Shown: piece by piece, positions 1 to 10,886 of the stretch
Layout of the letters: each line of letters starts with the position of its first letter
How positions within the stretch are numbered: the stretch's first letter is position 1
Origin: Pseudorasbora parva
Taxonomy: Eukaryota > Chordata > Actinopteri > Cypriniformes > Gobionidae
DNA: 64,000 nt
Direction of reading: 5' to 3'
Assembly: GCF_024679245.1 (NCBI RefSeq)
Contig: NC_090177.1
Location: 48,891,353 to 48,955,352, forward strand
Translations under genes and position numbers: made by a program
Notes under the pieces: model-generated
The model's database searches: none
Told to the model about the DNA's origin: nothing
The model's input: only the letters and a program-made list of their open reading frames with translations

Positions 1-16
1 TTATGCTCCAAGCAAG

Positions 17-2020
17 TTGGGGGATAGGGAGGGCTTTTTGGAGATCCTTGCGTCAGACATGTACACTAACAAATTGTTAGTTTTAGGAGATTTCAACCTG
101 TCCCATGACAACGCTTCAGGTAATGCGCTAGCCCATCTGGTGATGAGGTTTTCCCTGAAGGACTCCTTTCGGGGAGCGGGAGGTCGGGAGTCAACGTATA
201 CGTGGAGGAGCAGCAAACAGGAGGCTTCACGTTTAGACTATTTATTTTAACGAGTGCAAGTGCGGGTAAGGGATTATATGCAGTCGCCAATGTGGTTTTC
301 GGATCACTGTCTAGTTAGGGTGAGGGTAGAAGTTGGGGGAATTAAGAGAGGCAGAGGAGTGTGGCGGTTTAATAGATCCTTTTAGAAGGACAGAACTTTC
401 TGTATAGCACACTATAACCTGGTGACCGGATGGGTAAATTTGTGGGGCTTGTATGAGTCACAGTTAGGTTGGTGGGAGGGATTTAAGGAGAGAGTGGAGT
501 TTTTTTGTCATACCTGGGGAAGAGAAAAGGCAAAATGTAGACGGTCGAAAATTAGTAGGTGGTCAGAGGAGTTAGTCACTATGGACAGAGGGTGCTTTGG
601 GGACACGAGATGGGTGGGATAGGACCAGGTATCTTCAGGGTATGATTAAAGAGTTTTTCTGGAATGAAGCTAAATCCTTTATGTTATGGTCAGGGGCACA
701 AAAGCGTCTCTTAGATGAAAAGCCTACTAGTTGTTGTTTTTTTTCAACTGTGAGAGGCAGGCAGCAGCGTAGCTGTATCGGAGGCTTAAAAGGGGACAAA
801 GGGGTGGAAACTTCAGTAGAAAATATGCTAGGAGTTGCTGAGGGGTTTTACAGGGAGCTATTTAGAAGTAGGGGCCCCTTAGATTCTTCTGCAGGGAAGT
901 ATTTGGATGCTTTGGGGGGCATTCTGACTGAGGAGGTTTAAAACTAGAAGGTCCACTTACACTGCAGGAAGTTAGCTGTGCGGTCTCCTCTCTCAAAAGG
1001 GGCGCTGTCCCTGGATGTGATGGTCTTCCATCAGAGTTTTATCGGGTGGTTTGGCCTTGGATCAGAAATGAGCTGGTGGGGGTGTATCAGGAAAGCATTG
1101 GGAAAGGGGAAGTGCTGTTGACAATGAGAACAGGTTTGGTGGCGCTGCTGCATAAGAAAGGTAACAAAGAGGAGCTAGCAAACTGGAGACCAATAACCCT
1201 ATTGACAACTGACTACAAGGTGGTGGCCTAGGTGATAACGGAGCGGCTCAAAAAGGCAATTGGGGTAGTTGTGCAGTCAGACCAGACTTCTGGGGTGCCA
1301 GGTAGATCAAGTGGCATGAACCTAGCTTTAGTAAGGGACATCGTAAGCTGGGCAGAGCAGTGGCAGATTCCCCTGGCAATCCTGAGCCTTGACCAGGAGA
1401 AAGCTTTCGACAAGGTGAGTCATGATTTTTTTAATGGCCATCTTGGTGTGCATGGGGTTTGGACAGAGTTTCAGGGCATGGGTAAAACTTTTGTACAACA
1501 GAGTTTCAAGTATGATAGGGATAAATGGTAATTACTCAGGGAGGGTGGAACAGCGGGGAGGGGTCAGACAGGGGTGCCCCTTGTCACCCTTACTTTATGT
1601 CCTATCTATAGAGCCCTTGATGGCAGCTTTGAGGGAAGCCCCAACTCTGACGGGCGTGCATTTAACGGGGGGGGGGGGGGGGGGGGCAGAGGTACATGCA
1701 CAAAGGTAATTGCATATGCAGATGACATGACTTAGTTTCTGACCTCGGATATAGACTTTGAGGTGGCGAACAGGATCCTTCAGGGTTTCTGTGCGGCCTC
1801 AGGGGCGTGTGTGAACATGGGAGGGTCCTTGATTATGTTGGTAGAACAATGGGGAAATAGAAGAACAGTGCCGGGGAGATATCGTGTTAGTGAAGAGGGG
1901 CTGAAGATTTTGGGAATTAGGTTTTTCAGAAGTAACAGTGCACTAAAGAACTGGGAGGATAGGTTCAAGATAGCACAAGCAAAGATAGCTAGGTGGAAGT
2001 TGAGGGGATTATCAATGTAG
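17..2020 (+). pseudogene. LINE ORF2 remnant (endonuclease-reverse transcriptase), copy A
   Basis: ORF2 of a LINE makes the protein that nicks target DNA and copies the element RNA into the nick. Positions 17-250 encode the end of an APE-type endonuclease with a GDFN motif and a terminal RLDYLF motif. Reverse transcriptase follows in broken frames: NWRPITLL near 1180, LSLDQEKAFDKVSH near 1380-1420, RQGCPLSPLLY near 1565-1600 and a catalytic YADD at 1715-1726. Several frameshifts and stops (about 250, 615, 930, 1230 and 1690) mean it cannot be translated as one protein. A run of 20 G just before YADD adds a further frame break. The C-terminal zinc-like domain is absent, cut off by copy B. Confidence 0.8.
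1667..1686 (+). repeat. poly-G tract (20 G)
   Basis: An uninterrupted run of 20 G inside the reverse transcriptase remnant of copy A. A second G11 run at 2231-2241 sits at the A/B junction. Such tracts can form quadruplexes and are also prone to assembly length errors. Confidence 0.9.
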
Positions 2021-2240
2021 GGAAGGTTAGAGTTGGTGAGGGCGGACCTTCTTCCTAGTTTGAATTATTTGGCATATATCTTCCCAGTTCCATTTTGGGA
2101 GGAAATTGGAGAAGCTGGTCTTCTCCTTCCTTTGGAAGAATGGAACTGAAATGGTGGCAAGGGCACAGATGTATTGTTGTGTGAGTGAAGGGGGGAGGGG
2201 GGTTCCTTGCATACCCTTAAAAAAAAATCTGGGGGGGGGG

Positions 2241-3150
2241 GACCTGCGACCAGTTTGCGAATGTGGTTTTTCCCACAAGCTCTGATATTCAACGGACGAG
2301 TTGATTGACAGCAGTGGTCCCAAAGGCAAAGTTGTTCGGATGGAGGTTTTCTGTCGTATGGTACGACTCGTGCGTGTGCGTGAAAAAGCATGTGACTACA
2401 TTCGCCTATAGCCACTCTCGCGTTGTTGCTTTTCCATTTTAAAGCGCCACTAGGTGGACATTCACTGCGTCCTTTCTCACCTGACCCCAGACTGAGCCTG
2501 TGCACCGGCTTGGGTGAAATTGTCTCGCTCCGTCCAAGAGTTATAGCCGTTATAGCAGACCTCACCTCGCCCAGCCCATACGTTTCGGCCTGCCGCCGCC
2601 AACCTGAATCGAAATTCCCACTTTTTTTCCGATCTCGACGGACAGTCAGACTCCAGAGAATCTTTCTGCACTGGTTTGGGCCAGATTGGGCAAAATACCT
2701 AGGTCTAGAGTGCAAAATTAGGTTTTTCACAAAATCCAAAATACCCGGAAATTTCGCAACCTTGTAATCCGAGGCGTGCGTCTCGCACGGCTCAAGCCAA
2801 GGATTCCGTTGATATAAGACACTTGGTTTTGCGGCGCACAGTTTGGGAGCTACGAGCTATTTCGTACTTTCGGTGGCTGTAGCTTCACCGCCGGGCCGAT
2901 CGGGGGCCAGCCTTGGTGATGTTGTAGAGCGAGTGGCTAGTACCATCCCTCAAAGTTTCAGGTCTCTACGACGTACGGTTTGGTCTGCCCGGCCACATTT
3001 AGGGCAGAGTGCATTGACGACTGAAGGTCCTCGCAACAGCAGTAGGGTTTCCGGGATGCACTCAAAAGTTGTGGTCGATTTTCGGGGTCAGGCAGCGCTG
3101 AGCTGGAATGCTGGCGGCCTTTGCAATCAAAAGCAAATTTTGAAATCAAA
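2241..3150 (+). promoter_or_regulatory. 5'UTR / presumed internal promoter region of copy B
   Basis: About 0.9 kb of non-coding sequence between the element start and ORF1. It matches 28347-29215 (copy E) over most of its length, which marks it as element sequence and not host flank. LINE 5'UTRs normally carry an internal promoter; none is demonstrated here. Reading frames of about 100-220 codons in it are not conserved between copies B and E. An 85-bp piece of the same UTR recurs alone at 37946-38030. Confidence 0.7.
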
Positions 3151-3159
3151 TTCAAAGTA

Positions 3160-4407
3160 AAAGAGGATTGAACTCTCCTGGTGATGTCCAGACTGGATTT
3201 CTAGAGGAATTTCATCCAACAAATTCTTGGTTTTAAGGCTCCGGACATAAACTGCTTGTTGACTCTGCCCCTAAATCATGGCTTTGACGTAAGTTTTGCT
3301 TCAGCTTCCTTATTAAATACTTTTTGGTCTCATTTTGAAATGTGTAAAGCCAATTTCTCCATGTTCACTGTGGAAAAACGGACTGATAATTCACTGAAAG
3401 TTATGATTATCGGGATGTTTAATGAAACAGTAAGTGGAGAAGACATTTCTGTGTGGTTGGCAAGATATTGCTCTATTCGCGGACAACCAGTCATGGTTTT
3501 AGACAAAGACGGTATCTGGAGCTGTGCGTGGAGAGTGCCCATCAAACAATGGGCAGACCCAAACAGCTACCATGGCCTGAGTCAAATTCCTTCAATGATT
3601 GTGTTGGGAGAGAATAGAGGCTACATCCATTACCAAGGGATTACCAAGGGATGCCCAAGCTATGCCGCAAGTGTGGCCAACTTGGACATCTCGCTGAGGC
3701 ATGTCAAGAAGCAGTGTGCAGGAAGTGCAGAGAAATTGGGCACATTTTTGAGGAGTGCAAAAATGGCAGAAAGTGCAACCTCTGTGTAGAATCATCCCAC
3801 CTCTACAGAGATTGCCCTAAAAGTTTTGCCAACAAATTAAAGAGCAACAAAATAGCCGCCTCACCAAAAGAGCAAACGATTGAGGAGGCGGGCCCTGAGG
3901 TTTTGGTGGGAAATTCAAATCCTTAGCCAGCCTCAGGGCTTGGACAGGAAGGAGAAAGTGGGGTGGCCACAGGGGCGGAGTCAAACATGGCAGCTGATCA
4001 GGGGGAGGAAGCCACTCCTCCAAATGAAAATTAAGACAAAATGGAGGATGAAGAGGAGGAAACGGCTTCCTCCCTACAAACAGTTTCGGAGCTAAGTGTG
4101 GTGGACCGTGGGAGTGAAACTGATTGTTCTCTCCCAAATGTTCAAGTGCAGAAAAGGTCTGTTTCTGACAGAGGAGAAAAGGCTGAGGGCAGCGCATCGG
4201 CTAGATAGTTCCTCTTTGGAAGATCTAGACCGTATGTGCCCCGCAGAATCTCCAAATGAAGTCTCTTTTCTGGATGTTAAGCTAAGAACATCGTCACCAA
4301 AGGAACTGCAAGAGGTTTACTCTGCAGGTTCGGAGGCGGCGAGCATTTGCCCTCCTGATCCCAGTTTATCTGGGGAAAAGGAAAGACAAGTGCAACAAGA
4401 AATAACA
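3160..4407 (+). pseudogene. LINE ORF1 (zinc-knuckle gag-like protein), copy B
   Basis: Tx1-type ORF1 proteins bind element RNA. Frame 3256-3789 encodes the conserved core ([36 protein letters not shown]). The frame then shifts at about 3630-3650, where an 11-bp unit (ATTACCAAGGG) is tandemly duplicated. The next frame, 3651-3926, encodes three knuckles of the form CX2CX4HX4[29 protein letters not shown] and [14 protein letters not shown]. An acidic tail follows in further frames to 4407. The N-terminus seen in copies C and D (MSAARAGM, basic) is deleted here, so the gene is broken at the start as well. ORF2 begins about 40 bp downstream. Confidence 0.85.
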
Positions 4408-6394
4408 TGATTTTAATTAGATTTCTGTAGTCTCTTTCTTGTTTGTAAATGTCTCACACCCTTTTAACTATACTGCTCATGGCTCTCACTATCTCCACCA
4501 TAGATGTGAGAAGTGTGAGGAGCAATATATGAGCACAGAGTACTTTATCCTATCTAAAATCTTCAGATGTGTTTTTATTGCAAGAATGTGGTCTGCCCTT
4601 TTTAACAAATTACAAGAAGTGGGAGGAGCTTTGGACCCCTAGGACTTTCCATATGGAGTGGGTCCAATTTTAACAAAAATGATGGTGTTGCTATTTTAAT
4701 CAAAAATCCCAATATTTTGGTGAAGGGCAGCACCATGGTGAGGGATGAGTGGGCAATTTTAGCAAATCTGACCTTTTTAGATAGGGATTTCAAGGTTTTA
4801 AATTTGTATGGTTTTACTGAAAAAAACAAGAGGTATGAGTTTTTAGAAGATTTGCAGCCTCACATGCTAGGGAGGGTTTTTTAAATCAGAAAGATATGAA
4901 AAGGGTAGGGGGTGATTTTAAAGTAGATAAAACTTCGGTTTTATAAAAAAAAAAAAAAATTTAATGATTTTAAACTGACTGACTGTTTTAAGGAGATGCG
5001 TCCAAGAGAGGAGGGCTTCACCTGGGTCAGTGGTGATGGTGCTAGAGCCTCTCGCATTGATTTTGTGTTTACTCGCAATTGTCCACTAATGGATGCTACA
5101 TTGACTCCCTTGCACTTTTCAGATCACGCTATACTTTCATGCACCCTTTCACTTCCCACAGACTTGACGGTAGGGAGGGGAATATGGAAGCTGAACTGCT
5201 CTGTGTTGGAAGATGAGAACATTGTTAAAAAATACAGGGAGTAGTTCAGCCAATGGCAGACTTTACAAGACTTTTTTGACTCACGAGCACAGTGGTGGGA
5301 AATGGTGAAGGGAAGGACAAGACTTTTTTTTAGACAGAAGGGGAAAAAAAAGAAAGAAAAAGAAACAAGATGCATAGTGGGGCTGCAAAAGAGACTACAG
5401 AGATATTTTAATCTTTTAAATACTGGAATCGATTTTAGTGAAGAAATAAAAGCGGTCAAAAATGAAATGTCTGTTTTAGAAAAGGAAAGAAATAAGGGAG
5501 TGAATTTAAGAAGTAAAGAGAAAGAACTGGTAGAGGGGGGAAATGTACATGTTACTTTTTAAAAAAAAGTTATAGCAAAGGGAGGAACCATGACAAAATT
5601 AAAAACAAAAGGAGGGGAGGTTAAAAACACAAAAGAAATTGGAAGAGTGTTGGAAAATTTTATGGGGGCCTACATGAGGAAAAGAAAGTGTAAGATGCAA
5701 TCATGGATGAAGTTTTAAGTACCCTGGAAAATAAAATAAATGACAATGCTGACTTTTTAACTATAGATTTTAATGTCCTAGAAATGACGAAAGGTTTAAA
5801 GAGTTTTAAGAAAGGGATGTCCCCAGGAATTGATGGACTTCCCGTAGAATATTACGACAAATTTTGGGACATTTTAGTGCACGAACTGTTGACGGTTTTT
5901 AAAGAATTTGATAGACACGACAGACTCCCGGACAGTTTTAGAACAGGGATAGTGACACTTTTACATAAAAAAGACGACAAGACAGACTTAAAAAATTGGC
6001 GACCGATCACTCTTTTAAATTTTGATTGCAAACTTTTTAGTAAATTATTATCTGGACGGATGTCGCAAGTTTTAGAGGACGTGATCCACCCGGATCAAGC
6101 TTGTGCGGTGCCTAGGAGAAAGATCACGGACAGCCTGATATTGATTAGAGATGCTGACATTTTTACAAGAGACAGAAATATCCGGCTTATAGTCATAAAT
6201 TTAGATTTTGAAAAAGCCTTTGATTGGGTCTCGCACCAATACCTTTTTATGGGGTTCCCTGGGAGGTTTTTAGCATGGGTGGGACTGCTATACAGAGATA
6301 TATCCAGCAGAAATATGTTAAATAGGAACTTGACAAAAGCGATAAATGTTCGCAGTGGCATTCGTCAAGGGTGTCCGTTATCCCCACTATTGTA

Positions 6395-6622
6395 CAATCT
6401 TGTTCAAAATAATAGCAGTACAATGTGACTAACCAGAATAATTAAGGTTTTTCGTATATTTTTTTTATTGCTACGTGGCAAACAAGTTACCAGTAGGTTC
6501 AGTAGATTCTCAGAAAACAAATGAGACCCAGCATTCATGATATGCACGCTCTTAAGGCTGTGCAATTGGGCAATTAGTTGAATTAGTTGAAAGGGGTGTG
6601 TTCAAAAAAATAGCAGTGTGGC
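6395..6622 (+). repeat. left terminal inverted repeat of the Tc1-like element (IR/DR type)
   Basis: Pairs with 8910-9122. The outer direct repeat is at about 6400-6421 and the inner one at about 6599-6618. A short internal duplication (AATTAGTTG twice) makes this arm about 9 bp longer than the right one. Confidence 0.9.
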
Positions 6623-6732
6623 ATTCAATCACTGAGGTCATCAATTTTGTGAAGAAACAGGTGTGAATCAGGTGGCCCCTATTTAAGGATGAAGCCAACA
6701 CTTGTTGAACATGCATTTGAAAGCTGAGGAAA

Positions 6733-7710
6733 ATGGGTCGTTCAAGACATTGTTCAGAAGAACAGCATACTTTGATTAAAAAGTTGATTAGAGAGGGGAA
6801 AACCTATAAAGAGGTGCAAAAAATGATAGGCTGTTCAGCTAAAATGATCTCCAAATGGAGAGCAAAACCAGAGAGACGTGGAAGAAAACGGAAGACAACC
6901 ATCAAAATGGATAGAAGAATAACCAGAATGGCAAAGGCTCAGCCAATGATCACCTCCAGGATGATCAAAGACAGTCTGGAGTTACCTGTAAGTACTGTGA
7001 CAGTTAGAAGACGTCTGTGTGAAGCTAATCTATTTTCAAGAATCCCCCGCAAAGTCCCTCTGTTAAAAAAAAGGCATGTGCAGAAGAGGTTACAATTTGC
7101 CAAAGAACACATCAACTGGCCTAAAGAGAAATGGAGGAACATTTTGTGGACTGATGAGAGTAAAATTGTTCTTTTTGGGTCCAAGGGCCACAGGCAGTTT
7201 GTGAGACGACCCCCAAACTCTGAATTCAAGCCACAGTACACAGTGAAGCATGGAGGTGCAAGCATCATGATATGGGCATGTTTCTCCTACTATGGTGTTG
7301 GGCCTATTTATCGCATACCAGGGATCATGGATCAGTTTGCATATGTTAAAATACTTGAAGAGGTCATGTTGCCCTATGCTGAAGAGGACATGCCCTTGAA
7401 ACGGTTGTTTCAACAAGACAATGACCCAAAACACACTAGTAAACGGGCAAAGTCTTGGTTCCAAACCAACAAAATTAATGTTATGGAGTGGCCAGCCCAA
7501 TCTCCAGACCTTAATCCAATTGAGAACTTGTGGGGTTATATCAAAAATGCTGTTTCTGAAGCAAAACCAAGAAATGTGAATGAATTTTGGAATGTTGTTA
7601 AAGAATCATGGAGTGGAATAACAGCTGAGAGGTGCCACAAGTTGGTTGACTCCATGCCACACAGATGTCAAGCAGTTTTAAAAAACTGTGGTCATACAAC
7701 TAAATATTAG
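6733..7710 (+). CDS. Tc1-like transposase, intact (325 aa)
   Basis: DDE transposase that cuts the element out and inserts it at TA sites in the nucleus. The frame is uninterrupted. An N-terminal helix-turn-helix pair (residues ~1-110) binds the inverted repeats, with a basic RRGRKRK stretch near residues 49-55 that resembles the AT-hook or nuclear signal between the two halves. The catalytic triad is in ILWTDES (residue ~142), [10 protein letters not shown] (~228) and DLNPIENLW (~263), with 34 residues between the second D and the E, i.e. DD34E. A length of 325 residues is near the family norm of about 340. The start was chosen at [11 protein letters not shown], the first ATG that gives the complete N-terminal domain. 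Intact ends flank it, so it could still be active; expression is unknown. Confidence 0.93.
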   Translation: MGRSRHCSEEQHTLIKKLIREGKTYKEVQKMIGCSAKMISKWRAKPERRGRKRKTTIKMDRRITRMAKAQPMITSRMIKDSLELPVSTVTVRRRLCEANLFSRIPRKVPLLKKRHVQKRLQFAKEHINWPKEKWRNILWTDESKIVLFGSKGHRQFVRRPPNSEFKPQYTVKHGGASIMIWACFSYYGVGPIYRIPGIMDQFAYVKILEEVMLPYAEEDMPLKRLFQQDNDPKHTSKRAKSWFQTNKINVMEWPAQSPDLNPIENLWGYIKNAVSEAKPRNVNEFWNVVKESWSGITAERCHKLVDSMPHRCQAVLKNCGHTTKY

Positions 7711-7797
7711 TTTAGTGATTCACAGGATTGCTAAATCCCAGGGAAAAAAAATGTTTGTACAAAATAGTTTTGAGTTTGTACAGTCAAAGGTAGACAC

Positions 7798-8904
7798 CAG
7801 GGCCGGCGTTTGCTATAGGCGAGCTAGGCGGTTGCCTAGGGCGACATTTGTGTTAGGGGCGCGAGCGCGCTCTAGTGCCGCCCATTACTTCCCATTAAGA
7901 ATCGGAATAAGCGAAATACAACATAATGTTCATTAAACATGATCATCACGGGGTGCCCCCTCAGCCACACCTTTAATTACTTATCAACCTGATTATTAGA
8001 TTGAATTGATGGTGATTATTTATTATTAGTTCAGGATTTAGGTCAGGCAAGTGCTCATCTTGCGCGTTCATCAAAAATGAGGCGTCTAAACCCGCGGGTG
8101 CACAGGGACGGAAAAAGAGAAAAAAAGAAAGGAAGAAAATCGAAAGAAAGCCCAGTATAGAGGTTAGTCTTCTTATCTCAGCCAATAAGTTGTCAAACAA
8201 AATAAAATTACTTAGTTTCAATCTTATCAACTAATATTTATTTTATAAATATTATTAATATTGTCACTAAGCTATTGTCACTTGCTAGTTTTCTTCATAA
8301 TTACTATACGTATTGCAAACATAACTACACTGACAATAATCTACAATAACCTACATGGATGTCATTTAAATATCAAAAGTCCAGTTCGTTATAAATATGG
8401 ATAACGCATGCATGTTATTTATGAAAAGTACAAACGCTCTCTACGTGGGCGTCGGAAGGAAATAAATACGGCCTCGTTTTTTTTTTTTTTTTTTTTTTTT
8501 TACTGGAGCAGCCTAACGAAAGATGCCATATTATTTACATCAAACACAAATATGCTGTGTTCACCAAATTCTCTACAGTGGCTGTAGTGTAGTGGTAAGA
8601 CGCATGGCGTCAAGAATTGATGCAGATCGATCAGAGGTTCGATCCTGCCTTTTGCCACACTCGCTCTATTCCCTTTTCCCATCACATATCAGATCGGAAA
8701 GGCATTTATTTTCAATAAAAAGTGAGAAAATGTTTGAAAAGTGGAAATAAAGCATCGAACGTGTTTAATAATAAGTGCTTCTCGGTTAGGGGTAGGCCTA
8801 GGAAAACAGACATGTGCTGAATTAGAGACGATAAAAGTGAGTGGGGTGGGGGGGCGCAAAACTCCATCTCGCCTAGGGCAACCAAAGAGCTAGAGCCGGC
8901 CCTG
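7798..8904 (+). mobile_element. hAT-type non-autonomous transposon, copy 1 (1107 bp)
   Basis: Starts CAGGGCCGGC and ends GCCGGCCCTG, flanked by an exact 8-bp duplication GTAGACAC (7790-7797 and 8905-8912), as expected for hAT. It codes for no transposase. A nearly identical copy lies inverted at 31901-33006. It contains a T-run of about 27 at 8478-8501 and a tRNA-like segment at 8575-8655. It is nested inside the Tc1-like element, so it is younger than it. Confidence 0.93.
8575..8655 (+). other. tRNA-like segment with Pol III A and B boxes inside hAT copy 1
   Basis: The A-box TAGTGTAGTGG at 8585-8595 fits TRGYNNARNNG exactly. The B-box GGTTCGATCCT at 8636-8646 fits GGTTCGANNCC at 10 of 11 positions. 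A TTTT terminator-like run follows at about 8649. The boxes are about 40 nt apart, slightly long for a plain tRNA. It is probably a tRNA-derived (SINE-head-like) insert carried by the transposon. I could not assign an anticodon. Confidence 0.6.
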
Positions 8905-8909
8905 GTAGA

Positions 8910-9122
8910 CACTGCTATTTTTTTGAACACACCCCTTTCAACTAATTGCCCAATTGCACAGCCTTAAGAGCGTGCATATCATGAATGCTGGGTCTTGTTT
9001 GTTTTCTGACAATCTACTGAACCTACTGGTAACTTGTTTGCCACGTAGCAATAAAAAATATACTAAAAACCTTGATTATTCTGGTTAGTCACATTGTACT
9101 GCTATTATTTTGAACAAGACTG
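8910..9122 (-). repeat. right terminal inverted repeat of the Tc1-like element
   Basis: Reverse complement of 6395-6622 with only a few differences. The inner direct repeat is at 8910-8935 and the outer one at about 9096-9120. It is followed by TA at 9123-9124 and then by LINE copy B reading TGTGGCCTG. Confidence 0.9.
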
Positions 9123-10886
9123 TATGTGGCCTGTATTGAGCCACTGGCACAACTCTTGAGAAGGGATAAATGGATCAATGGACTGGACATACCTGGGACT
9201 GGAGGACTGACAGCAACCTGCGTTTTATATATGGACGACGTAACCCTTTTAGCTACTGACGTTTTATCTGTACGAAGAGCAATGGACTTGACTGACTGGT
9301 ACGGTCGGGCCTCGGGCGCCAGACTAAACAGGAATAAGTCCGAGGCCCAGCTCTTCGGGCCGTGGGGGCACGTAGACATAGGAAGACTGGATGTAAATTT
9401 TAAACAAATGGATATTAAGGTTTTAGGCATTAAATTTGACAAAGAGGGAGGTGGACAGAACAATTGGGCTGACACATTAGGGAAAGTCAGGAAAAGATTG
9501 GGGTTTTGGGGACTGAGGGCTTTGACACTTGAGGGCAAGGTTTTAATATACAAAGCAGTGATTTTACCTTTGTTCTTATTTTTGTGTTCTGTTTTTATTC
9601 CCTCCAGATCTTTTATTTTAGGGGTGGAGAGGGCGGTCTTTTACTTCTTCTGGGGGTCCAAATGGGAGAGACTTCAAAGAGAGGTGGTAAAGAAGAGAAA
9701 AGATAATGGTGGGAAAGGCCTCCCAGACCCCCACCTGTTTTAAACCAGCCGTTTTACCGCCCTTCACATCAAATATGCTTTGACCCCATCCAGAGAAAAC
9801 AAAACAGCAGACACGGCTCGATTCTGGATGGGGTCCTATTTAAGAACTTTAAAGATTTTAGCAGTCGATTTAAAAACCCCAGCGTGTTTTTATCTCCCAA
9901 AACATTACTGTTTTATCAAGACATTTTTAAAGAAACACTTTTTAGAAACAGAGGATGTGACGATAACTAACCATAAGTCTCTGATCTCTCTTGTGCAGGA
10001 TCGAGAAAATGTGAGCCCAGTTCCAGGCCTCACGCCAAGTGAGGCCATAGAAGTTTGGAGGAACGTTGCCCACCCAGCTCTCCAGAACAGGCTAAAGGAC
10101 TTGGCGTGGATGGTGGCTCATGAGATCCTCCCGGTCAGGGCAGATATGCACTCCAGAGACATGGCCAAAAATCCCACCTGCCTATGGTCCAGGTGTAAAT
10201 CCCCGGAGACCATCTACCATCTGCTCTGGGAGTGCGGTGCTGCGCGGGACCTGTGGGCCAGGGCCGGCCCCCTGTTTTTTCCATGCCTGCCAGCGGGTGG
10301 GGCCCAGGTGGATTACAAGCTCGCCATCCTAGGGGTGGGTCAGGGCCTAAAAGCCCTAACAACGCAAGAATTTGCATCGCTCTGGCTCACCCATAACCTA
10401 ATAAAGAGTCAGGCAACACTGAGCTGGAATGCTGGTGGCCTTTGCCAACTGTTGGTGCCTCTACCATGTCTGCTGCTCGTGCCGGCATGCGGAAGCACCA
10501 CAGCGTGTGCTTTTTATTCAAAGAGGCTAATGGTAAGCTCCTGGGCCCTCATTTATCAAGGGTGCGTACGCACAGTTCTGTGCGTAGTGAGTGCGTAAGA
10601 ACAGTTTCACGCAAAGTGTGGGATTTACCAACTTGTACTTATACGTAGAAATGTGTGTAAATATAAGCACACCTCTGAGCATGCTTACGCAGATAATCTA
10701 GTGGTAGAATAGCGACACTACACATAAAAAGCATTTAAGAGTGTCACAGTAAGCATTAAGCAATCCACATATGTCCTGAGTTTCCTTTAAAACACTCAAT
10801 TTATAATTTGTCTAGTTTTAAACACAATGCTTAATTGGTGTCAAACCCTTTAAAAGACAGATGTGAAATATATTTGTCTCAGTGCA

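Larger units (their letters stand above)
1..2240 (+). mobile_element. Tx1-clade LINE, copy A (both ends missing)
   Basis: Partial non-LTR retrotransposon entering from the left window edge. It shows endonuclease residues, then reverse transcriptase blocks in the order expected for ORF2, and stops in an A-run plus G-run exactly where the 5' end of copy B begins. It is more diverged from copies B-E than they are from each other, so it is a different subfamily. It is the first unit of the head-to-tail array. Confidence 0.8.
6395..9122 (+). mobile_element. Tc1-like DNA transposon with intact transposase, itself carrying a hAT insertion
   Basis: Ends in near-identical inverted repeats of about 215-225 bp (6395-6622 and 8910-9122) beginning CARTCTTGTTCAAAATAATA. 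It is flanked by the TA dinucleotide duplication (6393-6394 and 9123-9124) typical of Tc1/mariner. The target is the reverse transcriptase frame of LINE copy B. Each inverted repeat holds an outer and an inner copy of GTTCAAAATAATAGCAGT-like sequence, an IR/DR layout as in Sleeping Beauty-type elements. The only interruption is a hAT-type element at 7798-8904, downstream of the transposase stop codon, so the coding frame and both ends survive. Confidence 0.93.
2241..10389 (+). mobile_element. Tx1-clade LINE, copy B (split by a Tc1-like transposon)
   Basis: This copy has a long 5'UTR, ORF1 with three CCHC knuckles, and ORF2 with endonuclease, reverse transcriptase and a C-terminal Cys/His motif. 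The 5' end starts at GACCTGCGACCAG, the same start as copy E at 28345-28347. The LINE occupies 2241-6394 and 9123-10389; the intervening 2.7 kb is a Tc1-like insertion with a TA duplication. The 3' end is missing: at 10389 the ORF2 tail passes directly into a 5'UTR fragment of copy C. Confidence 0.85.
4449..10389 (+). pseudogene. LINE ORF2 (endonuclease-reverse transcriptase), copy B, interrupted
   Basis: The ATG at 4449 starts the conserved N-terminus (LLMALTISTIDVRSVRS), then a frameshift closes the frame. Endonuclease pieces continue to about 5240, with RIDFVFTR and FSDHAILS. The reverse transcriptase is well kept: 5703-6394 is one open frame with SPGIDGLP, NWRPITLLNFDCKL, INLDFEKAFD and RQGCPLSPLLY. 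The Tc1-like element lies between 6395 and 9122; without it and one TA the frame continues directly into VACIEPLAQLL and then YMDD (9228-9239), with the catalytic aspartates intact. The 9780-10389 part ends with CLWSRC...H...C (CX4CX7HX4C), the LINE C-terminal zinc-like motif. Scattered stops make it inactive. Confidence 0.85.

Noticed and set aside
2065..3160. Open frames of 100-224 codons in the LINE 5'UTR
   Set aside because: Not conserved between copies B and E, which otherwise align; indels break them.
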